DNA from: an uncultured Coprococcus sp.
GTDB taxonomy: Bacteria; Bacillota; Clostridia; Lachnospirales; Lachnospiraceae
Assembly: GCA_934277375.1 (NCBI GenBank)
Contig: CAKQTZ010000005.1
Location: 62,001 to 126,000 of the forward strand
Direction of reading: 5' to 3'
Length of the DNA stretch: 64,000 nt
Shown here: positions 34,266 through 43,029 of the stretch, piece after piece
How positions within the stretch are numbered: position 1 is the first letter of the stretch
Layout: each line of letters opens with the position of its first letter
Translations under genes and position numbers: made by a program
The notes under the pieces: generated by a model
Seen by the model: the letters and a program-made list of their open reading frames with translations, nothing else
The model's database searches: none
What the model was told of the DNA's origin: nothing

Positions 34266-36383
34266 TTATATAAATAAACCGGATTTCTCTTTGCTTTGCT
34301 CAAGCTTGTCAAGAAGCTTTGCACAAGGCTTAGCAAGCAGCAGTCCGATGACCGCTGATATCACAACATATATCAGCAGTGTGGCAAGACATTTGCCGTA
34401 GGTGTGCTGATACATTCCGGCGACACATTCCCTGAGGGCGTTCATGCAGTATGAGAACGGCATGAATTTGTACAGGTATTGGTACACTGACGGGAGAACT
34501 TCAACAGGGAAGGTTCCACCTGCTCCCGCAACCTGTATTACCATGATGACAACGGCTATGGCCTCACCTATATTGCCAAATGCCACGGTGAGAGAGTAGA
34601 TCAGAAATGTAAATACAAAGCTCGTCATCATGGCGGCCAGGGTAAATGCCACCGGATGTTTGCACTGTATACCAACATAGAACAGTTCTCCAAATACTGT
34701 GATAAGGGTCTGTACCTGACCTATGACGAAGAAGTTGAGATATCTTCCGAAGAATTTCTGGTACGGATTTACTCCGGTCAGTTCGTCATTATCCTTTACC
34801 TTGACATGTATCAGGGCAACCAGTATAAGTGCACCAACCCACAGTGCAAGGACCGTGTAGAAAGGTGACATGGCAGATCCGTAGTTCTCGATAGGATATA
34901 TAGCTTCTGTGTTCATCTGGACAGGCGAAGCTATGAAATCCACTATCATCTGCGGATTATTTTTTATGGCACTCATGATCTCCTGATATTTCTGGCTTGA
35001 GGTGATGTCTTTGAAATCATCAGCAATGGAGTCTATATTGTTCTTAAGTTCTTTCAGATATTTTTCTGTAACAGCGACATTGGCTGTGCCATCTTTGAGG
35101 ACTGATTGATATTCCTCTATGGTGGTGGTCAGCTCGTTGAATCCGCCAGGCATGCCAGCCAGAATATTCTGAGCCTGGGTCAGTGAGCTCTGAAGCTGGG
35201 TCAGTGCATCCTCAAGAGTAGAAGAAAGATCTCCATTTATAAGCTCCTTGACCTCTGTTATATCATCGCGGCAGGCATCTATGTCTGTGATAATCGTAGC
35301 TTTTATGGCACGGATGTCTGCATCGGTAAGTCTGCTGTCGGATGACAGAGTTTTCAGATCCTCCTTAAGCTTGTCAAATTGTGATTTGGCAGCAGCGATT
35401 TTTGGCGACTTTTCAGTCAGGAGATTATCGATAGTCTCCAGTACATTATTGTTGAGCAGATCAGAGTCATCAAAGGAATTGTCAAAGTTTATGACATCTG
35501 TTCCGGGATTAAAGTCTTTGACCTTGAATTGAAGGTCATCGAGCCCTGATACTATGGAGTCAAGCCCTGTGTTCATCATTGACAGAGATGACTGTATGAG
35601 ATTTTTGCTCACTCCGATATTGTCGGATAAGCCTCCGATGCTGTCGGCACTGCTGCTTGCAAGGTTATCTACAGCAGGAAATAACTGCTTGGTTGAGTCT
35701 ATGGCACCTGATGCTGACTCAGACAGCAGAGAGAATGTATCAATCAAATATATGTAGTTGTCAAGTGACTTTGATATTTCGCTCAGTTTGCCTTCAAAAC
35801 CGGCAACAAGATCAGATCCGTCGATATTATTTCCTGACAGATAATCGCCGGATTCAGCTATAATCTGGGTGAGTGTGCTGATAATTTTGGTGTTGATCTC
35901 TGTCTGGACAGTGGTTTTGACCTTGCCGGTAATCTTGGTGGCAATGGCATTTTTCTTACTGTTCTCATAGTACACGATCTTAGGGTTTGTGATCTTGCCA
36001 TTTACGATACTCAGCATGTTCTCAGTAAAATTCTCAGGAATGACTATTCCTGCATAACATTCACCGCTTCGTATGAGATTAAGAGCCTCTGTTTTGTTAT
36101 CAGCAAATATCCAGTCTATGGTGTTGTTGTTCTTGAGGCTTTCCACAACTGAGTCACCTATAGCGAAGTGTGTGCCTGCAAGTTCAACGCCCTGATCCTC
36201 TGAATATACAGCAATCTTCATCAGAGAGGTTGCTGACTCGCCATATGGATTCCAGTTGGAGAGGATATTAAACCAGGCATACAGGGATGGTATGATAGAC
36301 AGACCCATGACAATAGACAGAGCAACAACATTGGTCGTCAGTCTGCGAAGATCAGATTTATATATCCGCCATATATTTTTCAT
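34266..36383 (-). CDS. YhgE/Pip domain membrane protein (copy B)
   Basis: A 705-residue protein with YhgE/Pip architecture. One N-terminal TM (about 18-40) is followed by the Pip N-terminal domain ('WFNILSNWNPYGESATSLMKIAVYSEDQG...'). A long coiled-coil-like extracytoplasmic region spans about 190-510. A C-terminal ABC-2-like block of five or six TM helices ends it ('FGNIGEAIAVVIMVIQVAGAGGTFPVEVLPSVYQYLYKFMPFSYCMNALRE'). Relatives include phage-infection proteins (Pip, YueB) and type VII secretion EsaA, but no EssC or WXG100 gene is in the window. ATG 36383 overlaps the preceding stop (ATGA), with GGAGG upstream, so translation is coupled to the acidic membrane protein. The function is unknown, probably envelope transport or export. 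Confidence 0.9.
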   Translation of the reverse strand: MKNIWRIYKSDLRRLTTNVVALSIVMGLSIIPSLYAWFNILSNWNPYGESATSLMKIAVYSEDQGVELAGTHFAIGDSVVESLKNNNTIDWIFADNKTEALNLIRSGECYAGIVIPENFTENMLSIVNGKITNPKIVYYENSKKNAIATKITGKVKTTVQTEINTKIISTLTQIIAESGDYLSGNNIDGSDLVAGFEGKLSEISKSLDNYIYLIDTFSLLSESASGAIDSTKQLFPAVDNLASSSADSIGGLSDNIGVSKNLIQSSLSMMNTGLDSIVSGLDDLQFKVKDFNPGTDVINFDNSFDDSDLLNNNVLETIDNLLTEKSPKIAAAKSQFDKLKEDLKTLSSDSRLTDADIRAIKATIITDIDACRDDITEVKELINGDLSSTLEDALTQLQSSLTQAQNILAGMPGGFNELTTTIEEYQSVLKDGTANVAVTEKYLKELKNNIDSIADDFKDITSSQKYQEIMSAIKNNPQMIVDFIASPVQMNTEAIYPIENYGSAMSPFYTVLALWVGALILVALIHVKVKDNDELTGVNPYQKFFGRYLNFFVIGQVQTLITVFGELFYVGIQCKHPVAFTLAAMMTSFVFTFLIYSLTVAFGNIGEAIAVVIMVIQVAGAGGTFPVEVLPSVYQYLYKFMPFSYCMNALRECVAGMYQHTYGKCLATLLIYVVISAVIGLLLAKPCAKLLDKLEQSKEKSGLFI

Positions 36384-37195
36384 GATTTTGAGACCTCCTC
36401 CGTGGTGTTAGTTGTGTATTCCGATGTGTCGGGATCTGATGATGCGTCTGATGCGCCAGGTCGCTCCTGGGGGGAGATGCTCTCTGCTGGATTATCGCTC
36501 TCCGGCAGGGATATGTTCTCCGGTGGGATATCGTCATCTGCATCATCTGTGATGATTTCATCTGGATCCATACTGTCAGTGCCGGCAATGATGCTCTCAG
36601 ACGAAGTGATATCTCCTGTGTCAGCAGACATGTCTTCTGGTGGACAGACTTCCTCTGTATCAGCAGATCTGTCCTCTGGTGGGCAGATGTCATCTGTATC
36701 AGCAGTTGTATCTTCAGGTGATTCGACGACTGCAGCATTTTCTGAGTTCTCGTCTGTGTCGTCTTCCGTATTCAGGGTGTCTGTCTGAGCCTGGATTCCG
36801 TTGCGCACATCAGCTATGATGTCGTCAAGCTTCTTCTTAGGGGCAGATACTTTGGAATGTATCTGCTCTATATCGATAAGGCTACTGATCTCTTCATCAG
36901 AGTCCTGCAGAGAGTTTACCATCTCCTGTATCTTGTAGTCTGAGTATTCCACATGTATAAGATATGCTGCTATCAGGAACAGGCTGACGATCCAGAGAAC
37001 CAGGAAGATTATCTTGGATGTCCCGGTGAAAAACATCAGTACCAGGAAGCAGGCAGGTATGGTAAATATGCACTTGATACCTGCCTTCAGTTTGCGGACA
37101 TTTTCTGCGTGTGATCTGTCTCTGAACTCTAAGACCTGATCGAGAATCTGGTCATTTGGCTGTGTTATTGTATCTTTATTTTCCAGTGTTTCCAT
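36380..37195 (-). CDS. Two-TM membrane protein with long acidic repeat tail
   Basis: A 271-residue protein with no family recognised. Residues 1-40 are soluble; two TM helices span about 43-62 and 64-86. A helical segment to about 130 is followed by a disordered Asp/Glu/Ser/Thr/Pro tail. The tail contains near-repeats 'CPPEDRSADTEEV', 'CPPEDMSADTGDI' and a degenerate first copy ('ESPEDTTADTDDI'). It is encoded between two YhgE/Pip genes, 11 bases after one and overlapping the other, so it is probably a third component of the same membrane assembly. The sidedness of the tail is not certain; the short loop between helices suggests both ends lie on the same, probably cytoplasmic, side. Confidence 0.8.
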   Translation of the reverse strand: METLENKDTITQPNDQILDQVLEFRDRSHAENVRKLKAGIKCIFTIPACFLVLMFFTGTSKIIFLVLWIVSLFLIAAYLIHVEYSDYKIQEMVNSLQDSDEEISSLIDIEQIHSKVSAPKKKLDDIIADVRNGIQAQTDTLNTEDDTDENSENAAVVESPEDTTADTDDICPPEDRSADTEEVCPPEDMSADTGDITSSESIIAGTDSMDPDEIITDDADDDIPPENISLPESDNPAESISPQERPGASDASSDPDTSEYTTNTTEEVSKS

Positions 37196-37206
37196 CTTAT
37201 AACCTC

Positions 37207-39345
37207 CTACATCATCTCAGTGTCTTCCATACGCTTTTCAATATAGTGTACAATCCTGATGAATGGGCGCCTGATTATGAGCCCGATAACCAGAGCTATA
37301 ACGATAAAGAGTGATAACTGGAGCATATATATAAGCAGATTGTTTTTGTACATGCCGCCTATACATTCACGCATGGCATTGATTGCATAAGGGAATGGGA
37401 AGAATACATATATCTGTCTGAAGAAGTTCGGAAGAGCTTCTATAGGATAGGTTCCTCCACTTCCTGCAATCTGGAGAACCATGATCACGACGGCAAGTGC
37501 TTTTCCTATATCTCCAAAGGATATGGTGAGAGAGTATATAAATATGGAGAACGTCAGTCCTGCCAGAGCCCCAACCGCCCAGAAGGCAAATGGGTGCAGG
37601 CATTGTATCTTCAATATATACAGATCACCCAGCACAATGACCAGAACCTGTATCTGTGATAACAGGAAGAATATGAGATATCTTCCAAAGAACAGTTCAT
37701 GTGGTTTGGCATCTTTAAATGCCTCGTCATTTACATGAGTTTTCATCAGTGATACCAGTATGGTCATTCCCACCCATATAGCAAGGATACTGTAAAATGG
37801 TGCCATGGAAGAACCGTAGTTGGCTATCTTGTAGAAATACTGTTCTTCTACAGCCACTGGTTTGGACAGGAAAGAAGCAAGAGCTTCTGAGTCCCCATTC
37901 AGGAAGGCCATGATCATGTCCATGAGTTCACTGTCTGAAACGTTATGGACATCATCTATTGCCGCTGCCAGCTTTTCACGGATTTTTGTGATGAGATCAG
38001 ATAATTCGGTCAGGCTTGTGTCCAGCGGATCAAGTGTGTTCTTGTAATTGTCAAATACTGACGCAGTGCTTGCAATTGTTTTTTGCAGAGTGTCCAGAAG
38101 ACTCTGTGTATTCTGCAGTGACTCTTTAACATTGAGCATGATGTTGTCGAGGTCGGGGATGAGCTTCTGATTAAATGAAGTTCCAACCGAACTGATGGCA
38201 TCTTCGAGCGATGTGAGCTTTTCTGAAAGCTGCTGGCTTACGTTGTCGAGACCGGACAGGTCTATGTCATCTATGGTATCCAGAGACAGCGATGAGACAA
38301 CGTCCAGCTCAACCTGAAGATTGCTTATAAGGTTGACAACATCAGCTATATTTGTTTCTTTTGTGACATCCAGGGAGATGACGAAGTCGTGGACTCCGTC
38401 AAGTTCCTTTTTGAGTTTGTCAGCATTTGCTTTTATGTTTTTCAGGTCGGCTGCCAGTGAATCTGCGTCTCCCTTCACCTTGGCAAGCTTTACAGATTCC
38501 TCCAGAGACTGAACATTACCGGATATATTGTCAAGCTGGGTCTGGAGATTGTCTCTCAGGGTATAGTATGTTGATCCGGCAGCGTCGATGCTGTTAATGC
38601 CGGCATCGATGGTAGAATTAGCACTCGATATAATGTTGTCAGCCTTAGATGTGGCATCCTGTATCTTGGTGCTGGCCTTTATTTTGCTGTTGGCCTTGAT
38701 GACTGAGTTTATGGTCTTCTGATATTCGGACAGATTGCCATCGACTTTCTGGAGTGCTGTTACAAGATCATCCCCGGTAAGTTTGGCTTTCAGATCGGAA
38801 TCAGAGTCGTCGATAGCGGAGATGAGTTCCTCGGATATGGCTTTTATGTAGGTCTCGTTTATGCTTGTTTTCAGTGTAGACACTGCTGTGTCAGTAATCT
38901 TTGGGGCAACGGCGTTCTTTTTTTCGTTCTCATAATATGTGAAGCTCGGATTTGTGAAATTGTCCGTAAGAGCATTGTACATATTGTAAGAGAAGTATTC
39001 ATCTATTACGACGGCGGCATAGTAAGTGCCGGATCTCACACCTTCTACAGCTTCATCCTTTGAGGCGGGAAATACCCAGCCAATGCTGGTCTGATTCTTC
39101 AGTTTATCTGCAACGGCCTGACCCATGTTCACAGTGTTTCCATCGTCATCAGTGTAACCCTTGTCAAGGTTCACAACTGCGATGTTGATGTTTCCAGTGT
39201 TGGCATATGGATCCCAATTGGCAAATATGTTAAACCAGGCATACAGAGCTGGAAGTACACACAGTCCCACGGCAAGGATGATAGTGAGTACGCTTTTTCT
39301 AATTCCCGTTATATCATTTTTGAAAATTTTAAAAATATTTTTCAT
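37207..39345 (-). CDS. YhgE/Pip domain membrane protein (copy A)
   Basis: A 712-residue paralogue of the protein at 34266, with the same layout: N-terminal TM, 'WFNIFANWDPYANTGNINIAVVNLDKGYTDDDG' Pip domain, a long heptad-like extracytoplasmic stretch (about 200-500), and a C-terminal multi-TM block with 'FGDIGKALAVVIMVLQIAGSGGTYPIEALP'. ATG 39345 is only three bases after the proA stop, with AAGGA inside the end of proA, so it is translated as part of a proA-led operon. Tandem Pip paralogues may form a hetero-oligomer. Pip-type proteins are known phage receptors in lactococci and bacilli; whether these act so is not known. Confidence 0.9.
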   Translation of the reverse strand: MKNIFKIFKNDITGIRKSVLTIILAVGLCVLPALYAWFNIFANWDPYANTGNINIAVVNLDKGYTDDDGNTVNMGQAVADKLKNQTSIGWVFPASKDEAVEGVRSGTYYAAVVIDEYFSYNMYNALTDNFTNPSFTYYENEKKNAVAPKITDTAVSTLKTSINETYIKAISEELISAIDDSDSDLKAKLTGDDLVTALQKVDGNLSEYQKTINSVIKANSKIKASTKIQDATSKADNIISSANSTIDAGINSIDAAGSTYYTLRDNLQTQLDNISGNVQSLEESVKLAKVKGDADSLAADLKNIKANADKLKKELDGVHDFVISLDVTKETNIADVVNLISNLQVELDVVSSLSLDTIDDIDLSGLDNVSQQLSEKLTSLEDAISSVGTSFNQKLIPDLDNIMLNVKESLQNTQSLLDTLQKTIASTASVFDNYKNTLDPLDTSLTELSDLITKIREKLAAAIDDVHNVSDSELMDMIMAFLNGDSEALASFLSKPVAVEEQYFYKIANYGSSMAPFYSILAIWVGMTILVSLMKTHVNDEAFKDAKPHELFFGRYLIFFLLSQIQVLVIVLGDLYILKIQCLHPFAFWAVGALAGLTFSIFIYSLTISFGDIGKALAVVIMVLQIAGSGGTYPIEALPNFFRQIYVFFPFPYAINAMRECIGGMYKNNLLIYMLQLSLFIVIALVIGLIIRRPFIRIVHYIEKRMEDTEMM

Positions 39346-39348
39346 ATT

Positions 39349-40713
39349 TTATAAGTCCTTGAAATGAAAATGTTTTCTGCCTGCTGCGTAGTCAGCCACG
39401 ATCTGTCCGTGACCATAGAGCTTGTATTTGTATGTGACAAGTCCTTCGAGTCCCACAGGTCCTCTTGCGTGGATCTTGCTGGTGCTGATTCCGACTTCTG
39501 CTCCGAATCCATATCTGAAACCATCGGCAAATCTTGTTGAACAGTTCTGATATACCCCGGCTGAGTCAACAAGCTGCATGAAGAGGGCGGCAGTGTCAGC
39601 GTTTTCTGTAACGATGCAGTCAGTGTGGTGTGAACCAAAGTGGTTTATGTGGGAGATCGCTTCCTGGACATCGTTCACTATCTTGACTGAGAGTACCAGG
39701 TCAAGGTACTCGGTATTGAAATCCTCGTCTTCCATGATCTCAATACCGTTCTGGCTTTCTGCGCTGCTGCATGCTTTGACGGAATCTGCATCTGTGCTTC
39801 CGGACTGTCCGTTCATATTGCATTCAGCCTGATTGATGATCCCAGCTGCCTCTGCGGTTCCGCGGAGCTTTACACCGTGTTCCCTGAGAGCTTTGGCCAT
39901 GACTGGGAGCATTTCCTTTGCAACATCTCTGTGGATGAGAAGAGTCTCAGTTGCGTTGCAGGCAGCAGTGTACTGTGTCTTTGCATCTATGATGATAGGA
40001 ATAGCCTTGTCAATGTCGGCATCCCTGTCTATGTATGTGTGGCAGATGCCGTCTGCGTGTCCCATGACAGGAATCTTGGTATTGTTCATGATGTACTGTA
40101 CAAATGCATTTGAACCTCTTGGTATGAGCAGGTCTACAGACTTGTTGCAGGACAGAAGTTCGTCAATCTCATTGTGCTGGCTTGCCTGGAGCATACAGCC
40201 GTCAGGAGCTCCATTTGCAACGGCTGTGCTGTAGATGACATCGAAGAGAGCTTTATTTGTATTGGCAGTCTCCTTGCCACCCTTAAGTACTGCGCAGTTG
40301 CCGCTCTTGATGCACAATGATGATATCTGGACCAGTGCGTCCGGTCTTGCCTCGAATATGATTCCGATTACACCGATGGGGCAGGATACTCTCTGAAGAA
40401 CCAGCCCCTCGTCCAATTCACGCTTAAGCTGTATCTGCCCAACCGGGTCAGGGAGTTTTATGAGCTCATCAATTCCATTTGTCACATCGGCAAGCTTGTG
40501 CTCATCGAATTTCAGTCTTTTTTTGACTGACGCTGCGATCCCGTTTTCCTCCGCAGCTGCCATATCTTTTTCATTTGCCGCAAATATCTCATCCTTGTGA
40601 GCGATGAGGGCGACCTTAACATGCTCCAGTATGTTATTTCTTGTATCCTCTGACAGTGCAGCCATTTTGTAGCTGTCTGCCTTCATTTTAGAAGTTGCTT
40701 CCTGCATGTTCAT
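39349..40713 (-). CDS. proA: Glutamate-5-semialdehyde dehydrogenase with internal insertion
   Basis: A 454-residue gamma-glutamyl phosphate reductase. Features are 'VSCPIGVIGIIFEARPDALVQISSLCIKSGNCAVLKGG' (NADPH binding) and the catalytic Cys in 'QYTAACNATETLLIH'. 'GSHHTDCIVTENADTAALFMQLVDSAGVYQNCSTRFADGFRYGFGAEVGISTSKIHARGPVGLEGL' marks the C-terminus. Typical ProA is about 415 residues; the extra length comes mostly from a polar insertion around residues 285-325 ('NMNGQSGSTDADSVKACSSAESQNG'). The enzyme reduces gamma-glutamyl phosphate in proline synthesis. proB is not adjacent, which is unusual. Instead the gene leads an operon with YhgE/Pip proteins. ATG 40713 follows AAGGAGG. Confidence 0.95.
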   Translation of the reverse strand: MNMQEATSKMKADSYKMAALSEDTRNNILEHVKVALIAHKDEIFAANEKDMAAAEENGIAASVKKRLKFDEHKLADVTNGIDELIKLPDPVGQIQLKRELDEGLVLQRVSCPIGVIGIIFEARPDALVQISSLCIKSGNCAVLKGGKETANTNKALFDVIYSTAVANGAPDGCMLQASQHNEIDELLSCNKSVDLLIPRGSNAFVQYIMNNTKIPVMGHADGICHTYIDRDADIDKAIPIIIDAKTQYTAACNATETLLIHRDVAKEMLPVMAKALREHGVKLRGTAEAAGIINQAECNMNGQSGSTDADSVKACSSAESQNGIEIMEDEDFNTEYLDLVLSVKIVNDVQEAISHINHFGSHHTDCIVTENADTAALFMQLVDSAGVYQNCSTRFADGFRYGFGAEVGISTSKIHARGPVGLEGLVTYKYKLYGHGQIVADYAAGRKHFHFKDL

Positions 40714-40854
40714 ATATAATTATGCCTCCTTAATTTTTCCTATAATCCCCTAGATAGTAACACAAATGGGACTCAAAGACCACAGGACATAAAAAATTTG
40801 ATGAAAGTTTAATAAGTATAATGGTTTGTGAAATTTTTGATTATGAGACTTAGA

Positions 40855-40892
40855 GGGCTGTGTCAGAGTTTATATTAAATCTGACACAGCCC
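40855..40892 (-). terminator. Perfect 13-bp hairpin between the GH13 gene and proA
   Basis: GGGCTGTGTCAGA (40855-40867) pairs perfectly with TCTGACACAGCCC (40880-40892) around a 12-base AT-rich loop. It lies downstream of the - strand GH13 gene (stop at 40927). The following bases on either strand are not a clean T run, so termination may be inefficient. Confidence 0.65.
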
Positions 40893-40926
40893 CCGTTTAA
40901 AACAATATGAAGATTAGAAATAATAA

Positions 40927-42519
40927 TTAACAGCTTATCACAACAAAGCTCTGTGCCGGGAGAGTGATAACTCCGTCAAAGGTATCTGGCTGTGTGCCGT
41001 TTATTGCTATAGAATAGATAACCTTTGCGTCATCTGTCAGCTCAGCAAGCTTTCTTGACTGGGTGTCTGTATTCTTAGGGTTCACTGCAAGGAGCAGATT
41101 TCCTCTCTTGTATACCAGTGGCTTTCTGCTGATGATCTCAAGATTGCTCTTGTCCAGCAGATCTTCCTGTGAATGTCTGAGAGCAGTGAGTGACTTCACT
41201 GTATTGAGCAGTGAGTTCTGGTCTGCCTCGGAAGCCTCAACATTTGCGGCATCTTCTGCGGGATCAACCGGAAGATAGAGCTTGTCGGCAGGTGCTGAAG
41301 AAAATCCCATGTTGTCACCACTTGTCCACTGCATAGGAGTTCTTGAACCTGTTCTGGTGAAGCCACCCTCCTTGCTTGCCATGCTTCTGAATCTCATGGC
41401 GATCTCATCGCCGTAGTAGATGAATGGATTGCCGGGCATGGTCAGGAAGAATGCGTAGGCAAGTTTTAACTCATCCTCAGAGAGTCCGTAGCTGATACGT
41501 GTGGTGTCGTGATTTCCTGTGATGAGGGCTATAGCACCCTTGTCCTTTATCTGCTCGTATCTTCCTATGTATTCGTCGATAAAATGGTCGCAGGTTCCCT
41601 TGCTGTCAGCCTTGAAGAAGCTGTTGTTCTCTGTGTTGTCGTCAAGTGACTCTGGAAGAGATGCAAATGCATTCAGGTGAGCTTCGTAATCCCTTACCAG
41701 AGAGTTATATCCGTTGCCCATCCAGTCGAGATAGAAGTCCATGTCGAAGCCGGCCTTGATTGACTGTTCAGCCTTTCCCCACTCAGATACAAATGCTGAC
41801 TCAGGGTACTCAGCGTGTATATTGCCGAGGATGTCCTGCCATACGGCAACTGTTCCGCTCTTGTTCGCATCGTCATGCTTTACAAGTGAATCTGCCATGT
41901 CGACACGGAAGCCATCGCAGCCCTTGTCAAGCCAGAAACGGCATACATCCTTCATAGCCTCTCTTGTTGCGATACATGCAGGATCGTACATGCTCTTGTG
42001 CCATCTCTCAGTTGGGTTTAGAACGCCATAGTTGAGAGCCGGCTGGCACTTGAAGAAGTTGACGATGTAGGCTGCATTTCTAGGTGTCTCGCCTGCGATG
42101 TAGTTGAGACCTGCACCGCCGCAGAGCCATCCGTCAGTCCACATATATCTGTCTGTGTACTCATTTGCCTCGGTTTTCTTGCTCTCAGTAAACCATGCAT
42201 GCTCCTCAGATGTGTGGCCTGGAACCAGGTCGAGAAGAATGTGCATGTCCCTCTTGTGGGCTTCAGCGAAGAGGTTCTCTATGTCCTCCATTGTTCCGTA
42301 TCTCTCGGCAACCTTCTTGTAATCCCTTACATCGTAGCCTGCATCGGAAAATGGTGAATCAAAGCAAGGATTCATCCAGATAGCGTTGCATCCAAGAGAC
42401 TTGATATAGTCAAGCTTTGCAGTGATTCCGTTGAAATCACCGATTCCGTCGCCGTTGGTATCGTAGAAGCTCTGAGGGTATATCTCATAAAAAATTGCAT
42501 CTTTAAGCCATGTAGCCAT
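40927..42519 (-). CDS. GH13 alpha-amylase family glycosidase
   Basis: A 530-residue GH13 enzyme. The ATG at 42519 is chosen for the AAGGAGGA site (42528-42535); an in-frame upstream ATG at 42579 would run through it. Motifs: 'DLVPGHTSEEHAWF', 'GFRVDMADSLV' (Asp nucleophile), 'FVSEWGKAEQSI' (Glu acid/base) and 'LITGNHDTTRI'. The 'GVITLPAQSFVVISC' C-terminal domain is short. There is no signal peptide, so it acts on imported oligosaccharides. It differs clearly from the other GH13 enzyme, and its position after the nucleophile is Met. The exact specificity (alpha-glucosidase, maltogenic or sucrose-related) cannot be set from sequence alone. Two GC-rich dyads lie upstream. Confidence 0.92.
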   Translation of the reverse strand: MATWLKDAIFYEIYPQSFYDTNGDGIGDFNGITAKLDYIKSLGCNAIWMNPCFDSPFSDAGYDVRDYKKVAERYGTMEDIENLFAEAHKRDMHILLDLVPGHTSEEHAWFTESKKTEANEYTDRYMWTDGWLCGGAGLNYIAGETPRNAAYIVNFFKCQPALNYGVLNPTERWHKSMYDPACIATREAMKDVCRFWLDKGCDGFRVDMADSLVKHDDANKSGTVAVWQDILGNIHAEYPESAFVSEWGKAEQSIKAGFDMDFYLDWMGNGYNSLVRDYEAHLNAFASLPESLDDNTENNSFFKADSKGTCDHFIDEYIGRYEQIKDKGAIALITGNHDTTRISYGLSEDELKLAYAFFLTMPGNPFIYYGDEIAMRFRSMASKEGGFTRTGSRTPMQWTSGDNMGFSSAPADKLYLPVDPAEDAANVEASEADQNSLLNTVKSLTALRHSQEDLLDKSNLEIISRKPLVYKRGNLLLAVNPKNTDTQSRKLAELTDDAKVIYSIAINGTQPDTFDGVITLPAQSFVVISC

Positions 42520-42545
42520 AATAAATGTCCTCCTTAAAAAATGTA

Positions 42546-42632
42546 GCATGCGCATATAAATGCATTTCGCGCGGCGCATGCGTTACTATTCCTTCCTCCA
42601 TAATATGAGCAGCGCACTTGCAGCCATGCGCT
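42546..42632 (-). promoter_or_regulatory. Two GCGCA-containing dyads upstream of the GH13 gene
   Basis: GCATGCGC (42546-42553) pairs with GCGCATGC (42574-42581), and AGCGCA (42611-42616) with TGCGCT (42627-42632). They lie 26-113 bases before the GH13 start. The shared core suggests operators of a sugar-responsive regulator or a leader stem-loop. No regulator gene is adjacent. Confidence 0.45.
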
Positions 42633-43029
42633 GGTGGTTTAAGGTATAAGGTAAGGTACTGCAATCCCACACAGAAATCTGTCTCAAAATACGGAGAACG
42701 GTCTTAATAGTATTAAGAACATTCTACTCATTATAATAAAATATAATATGGAAAAATGTAATCCTTTATATGTAAATTAATAGATTTATTTTATGGAAAA
42801 ATATGTGATTGAAAACGTGCAAAAAATAAAAACTCTCCGGTATTATATCTGGTTCAAATACGGGAAAAATTTTGCTTTAAACTGTAAAAGTTTAAACACA
42901 CAAATGCTGTAATGTATGTTACAATCACAGGGTATGTGTCAGCATAAATGAAAAAACAATGCAGAATGTAACAGTTTGAAGTAAACATCTGACACAAATA
43001 ATACAGATATCTGTGAAAGGAAAAAGTGT
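42633..43029. other. Intergenic region between divergent GH13 and NSS genes
   Basis: About 400 bases, AT-rich, with no gene. It contains a possible catabolite-responsive element, TGAAAACGTGCAAA (42810-42823, ten of fourteen matches to TGTAAACGTTTACA), a dyad at 42876-42896 and a TACAAT -10 candidate at 42920-42925 on the + strand. No RNA gene was recognised. Confidence 0.5.
42876..42896 (+). promoter_or_regulatory. TTTAAACT dyad upstream of the NSS transporter gene
   Basis: TTTAAACT-GTAAA-AGTTTAAA, a perfect 8-bp inverted repeat just upstream of the presumed promoter of the NSS gene. Its AGTTTAAA core also occurs in the palindrome over the enolase promoter. Confidence 0.45.

Noticed and set aside
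34266..39345. Type VII secretion locus
   Set aside because: YhgE/Pip proteins resemble EsaA, but no EssC ATPase, WXG100 protein or LXG toxin is in the window.
42850..42870. tRNA-like GGTTCAAATAC sequence
   Set aside because: No T-stem or acceptor pairing can be formed around it.
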